From: Hydractinia symbiolongicarpus
Taxonomy: Eukaryota; Cnidaria; Hydrozoa; Anthoathecata; Hydractiniidae
Direction: 5' to 3'
DNA: 64,000 nt
NCBI RefSeq assembly: GCF_029227915.1
Contig: NC_079877.1
Coordinates: forward strand, 34,809,851 to 34,873,850
The notes under the pieces were generated by a model. It made no database searches. It was not told where the DNA came from and saw only the letters and a program-made list of their open reading frames with translations. How positions within the stretch are numbered: the first letter of the stretch is position 1; the number at the start of each line of letters is the position of its first letter. The position numbers and the translations under genes are program-made. Shown here piece by piece: positions 61,955-64,000 of this stretch.

Positions 61955-62058
61955 AAAAATGAAAACATGGGCTTTAGTGGTTAAATAATAATTTAAAAAA
62001 TCGTTCGGGAAATGAGTTTACTCCCTGGGTACTTTTTTTGTATACTTTTGACTTTAGT
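61955..62058 (+). repeat. Linked 24-bp and 8-bp deletions (copy 2 of 3)
   Basis: Same two deletions as at 57215, here with AATGAAAACATGGGCTTTAG and GACTTTAGTCCGGG, followed by the tail GTGGTTAAATAATAATTT. Confidence 0.8.
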
Positions 62059-62734
62059 CCGGGATTTACGGGAAATCGCAGGTTTTCGTTTGCCGGCGAT
62101 TAAACTTCTTTTATTCAGCGTCTCATCAAAAATGAAAACATTTTTAAAAACTACAAGTCTCATGCGTTTTAGTGGTTAAAAAAAAAATTAAAATATCGTT
62201 CGGGAAATGAGTTTACTCCCTGGGTACTTTCTTTGTATACTTTTGACTAAACGGGCCGAGTCCGGGACTTACGGAAAATCGCAGGTTTTCGTTTCCGGCG
62301 ATTAAACTTCGTTTATTCAGCGTCCCATCAAAAATGAAAACATTTTTGAAAACTACAAGTCTCATGCGTTTTAGTGGTGAAAAAATAATATAAAAAATCG
62401 TTCGGGAAATGAGTTTACTCCCTGGGTACTTTCTTTGTATACTTTTGACTATACGGGCCGAGTCCGGGGTTTACGGGAAATGGCGGGTTTTCGTTTGCCG
62501 GCGATTAAACTCCATTTATTCAGCGTCTCATCAAAAATGAAAACATTTTTAAAAACTACAAGTCTCATGGGCTTTAGTTGTGAAATAATAATTTAAAAAA
62601 TCGTTCGGGAAATGAGTTTACTTCCTGGGTACTTTCTTTGCATACTTTTGACTATACGGGCCGAGTCTGGGATTTACGGGAAATCGCAGGTTTTCGTTTG
62701 CCACCGATTAAACTTCTTTTATTCAGCGTCTTAT

Positions 62735-62842
62735 CGAAAATGAAAACATGGGCTTTAGTGGTTAAATAATAAATTAAAAAATCGTTCGGGAAATGAGTTT
62801 ACTCCCTGGGTACTTTTTTTGTATACTTTTAACTTTAGTCCG
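62735..62842 (+). repeat. Linked 24-bp and 8-bp deletions (copy 3 of 3)
   Basis: Same pair about 780 bp after copy 2, with private changes (TTGCCACCGATT before it, TAACTTTAGTCCGGG in it), consistent with one further local duplication. Confidence 0.8.
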
Positions 62843-64000
62843 GGATTTACGGAAATCGCAGGTTTTCGTTTGCCGGCGATTAAACTTCTTTTATTCAGCG
62901 TCTCATCAAAAATGAAAACATTTTTGAAAACTACAAGTCTCATGCGTTTTAGTGGTGAAAAAATAATATAAAAAATCGTTCGGAAAATGAGTTTACTCCC
63001 TGGGTACTTTCTTTGTATACTTTTGACTATACGGGCCGAGTCTGGGGTTTACGGGAAATGGCGGGTTTTCGTTTGTCGGCGATTAAACTCCATTTATTCA
63101 GCGTCTCATCAAAAATGAAAACATTTTTAAAAACTACAAGTCTCATGGGCTTTAGTGGTGAAATAATAATTTAAAAAATCGTTCGGGAAATGAGTTTACT
63201 CCCTGGGTACTTTTTTTGTATACTTTGACTTTACAGGCCGAGTCCGGGATTTACGGGAAATCGCAGGTTTTCGTTTGCCGGCGATTAAACTTCTTTTATT
63301 CAGCGTCTCATCAAAAATGAAAACATTTTTGAAAACTACAAGTCTCATGCGTTTTAGTGGTGCAAAAGTAATTTAAAAAATCGTTCGGGAAATGAGCTAA
63401 CTCCCTGGGTACTTTCTTTGTATACATTCAACTACACGGGCCAAGCCCGGGTTTTAGGGGAAATCGCTGGTTTTCGTTTGCCGGCGATTAAACCTCTTTC
63501 ATTAAGCGTCTCATCAAAAATGAAAACATTTTTGAAAACTTCAAGTCTCATACATTTTAGTGGTTAAAAAATAATTTAAAAAATCGTTCGGGAAATGAGT
63601 TTACTCCCTGGGTACTTTCTTTGTATACTTTTGACTATACGGGCCGAGTTCGGGATTTACGGGAAATCGCGGGTTTTCGTTTCCGTCGATTAAACTTCTT
63701 TTATTCAGCGTCCCATCAAAAATGAAAACATTTTTGAAAACTACAAGTCTCATGCGTTTTAGTGGTGAAAAAATAATATAAAAAATCGTTCGGAAAATGA
63801 GTTTACTCCCTGGGTACTTTCTTTGTATACTTTTGACTATACAGGCCGAGTCTGGGGTTTACGGGAAATGGCGGGTTTTCGTTTGCCGGCGATTAAACTC
63901 CATTTATTCAGCGTCTCATCAAAAATGAAAACATTTTTAAAAACTACAAGTCTCATGGGCTTTAGTGGTGAAATAATAATTTAAAAAATCGTTCCGGAAA

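Larger units (their letters stand above)
43194..64000 (+). repeat. Satellite array 2: tandem ~203-bp monomers, head to tail
   Basis: The landmark AAAATCGTTCGGGAAATGAG recurs at 43291, 43494 and 43697, exactly 203 bp apart, and continues to the end of the window (about 102 copies). All copies are in the same orientation. A monomer reads AAAATCGTTCGGGAAATGAG, TTTACTCCCTGGGTACTTTC, TTTGTATACTTTTGAC, TACGGGCCGAGTCCGGG, GTTTTCGTTTGCCGGCGATT, AAACTTCTTTTATTCAGCG, the hairpin TCAAAAATG/CATTTTTGA and AACTACAAGTCTCATG. Lengths vary by a few bases, for instance GTATACTTTGAC versus GTATACTTTTGAC and variable T runs. No unique sequence, gene or mobile element interrupts the array. Because 203 is not a multiple of three, each reading frame shifts at every monomer, so open frames last about one monomer. 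The family is not recognised. Confidence 0.97.
56681..64000 (+). repeat. Array 2 distal subfamily domain
   Basis: About 36 monomers with features rare or absent to the left: GAAAAAATAATATAAAAAATC tails (for example 56862), CGTTTCCGTCGATTAAAC (lacking GCCGG), AAACTCCATTTATTCAGCG, TTTGCATAC in place of TTTGTATAC, and two small deletions. Internal copies include 57.2-58.0 kb resembling 61.96-62.7 kb (offset about 4,735), 59.15-59.53 kb resembling 60.87-61.25 kb (offset 1,724) and 59.53-60.1 kb resembling 63.42-64.0 kb (offset 3,891). The window ends inside a monomer. Confidence 0.75.

Noticed and set aside
43693-62943. Dozens of 62-72-codon open frames on both strands of array 2
   Set aside because: Frames on both strands overlap in the same monomers and repeat at multiples of 203 bp. 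Length is limited by the frame shift at each monomer, and variation does not favour synonymous sites by eye.
1-64000. CRISPR array
   Set aside because: Repeats are 203 or 372 bp and directly adjacent, with no unique spacers, and no cas genes are present.
43194-64000. Common origin of the two satellites
   Set aside because: Shared text is limited to short strings such as TTTATTC and TTCAGCG, within chance expectation for AT-rich repeats.

Overview
The whole 64 kb is tandemly repeated, non-coding satellite DNA. I find no protein-coding gene, RNA gene, transposon, CRISPR array or prokaryotic signal. The window starts inside one satellite array and ends inside another, so both arrays continue beyond it. 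The pattern (long head-to-tail arrays of AT-rich monomers of a few hundred bp, with higher-order repeats) is that of nuclear heterochromatin, such as a pericentromere, centromere or subtelomere, in a eukaryote. I do not recognise either monomer family and cannot name the species or clade.

Layout. Positions 1-43193 hold array 1: about 116 monomers of roughly 372-373 bp, all in one orientation. Positions 43194-64000 hold array 2: about 102 monomers of roughly 203 bp, also in one orientation. The two families are unrelated by eye and meet at a sharp join near 43193-43196, with no mobile element or unique sequence between them.

Array 1 has several zones. From 1 to about 10.7 kb the monomers are a loose mixture with 3-, 5- and 6-monomer periodicities and two partial-monomer duplications (118 and 177 bp). 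From 10.7 to 22.4 kb there is a long-range duplication at about 4.47 kb spacing, a local three-monomer amplification (1,118 bp) and a four-monomer one (1,492 bp). From 24.0 to 40.1 kb a five-monomer higher-order repeat dominates. It occurs in a full form (about 1,864 bp) and a form 156 bp shorter (1,708 bp), and it is interrupted at 34.3-36.0 kb by a patchwork of segments seen elsewhere in the array. The last 3 kb before the join is again mixed.

Array 2 is built from a limited set of monomer classes. At 48.36-51.19 kb it forms a ladder of 2-, 4-, 5- and 3-monomer blocks that start and end with the same classes. It also contains tandem duplications of 1,011 and 1,014 bp and a block of about 1.4 kb present three times. 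From about 56.7 kb different monomer subfamilies take over, with characteristic small deletions.

Nothing here works as a gene set. What can be read is the history of unequal exchange, deletion and patchwise copying, plus two conserved dyad elements: a 20-bp imperfect palindrome in array 1 and a 9-bp-arm hairpin in array 2. These are the best candidates for protein binding or DNA structure.
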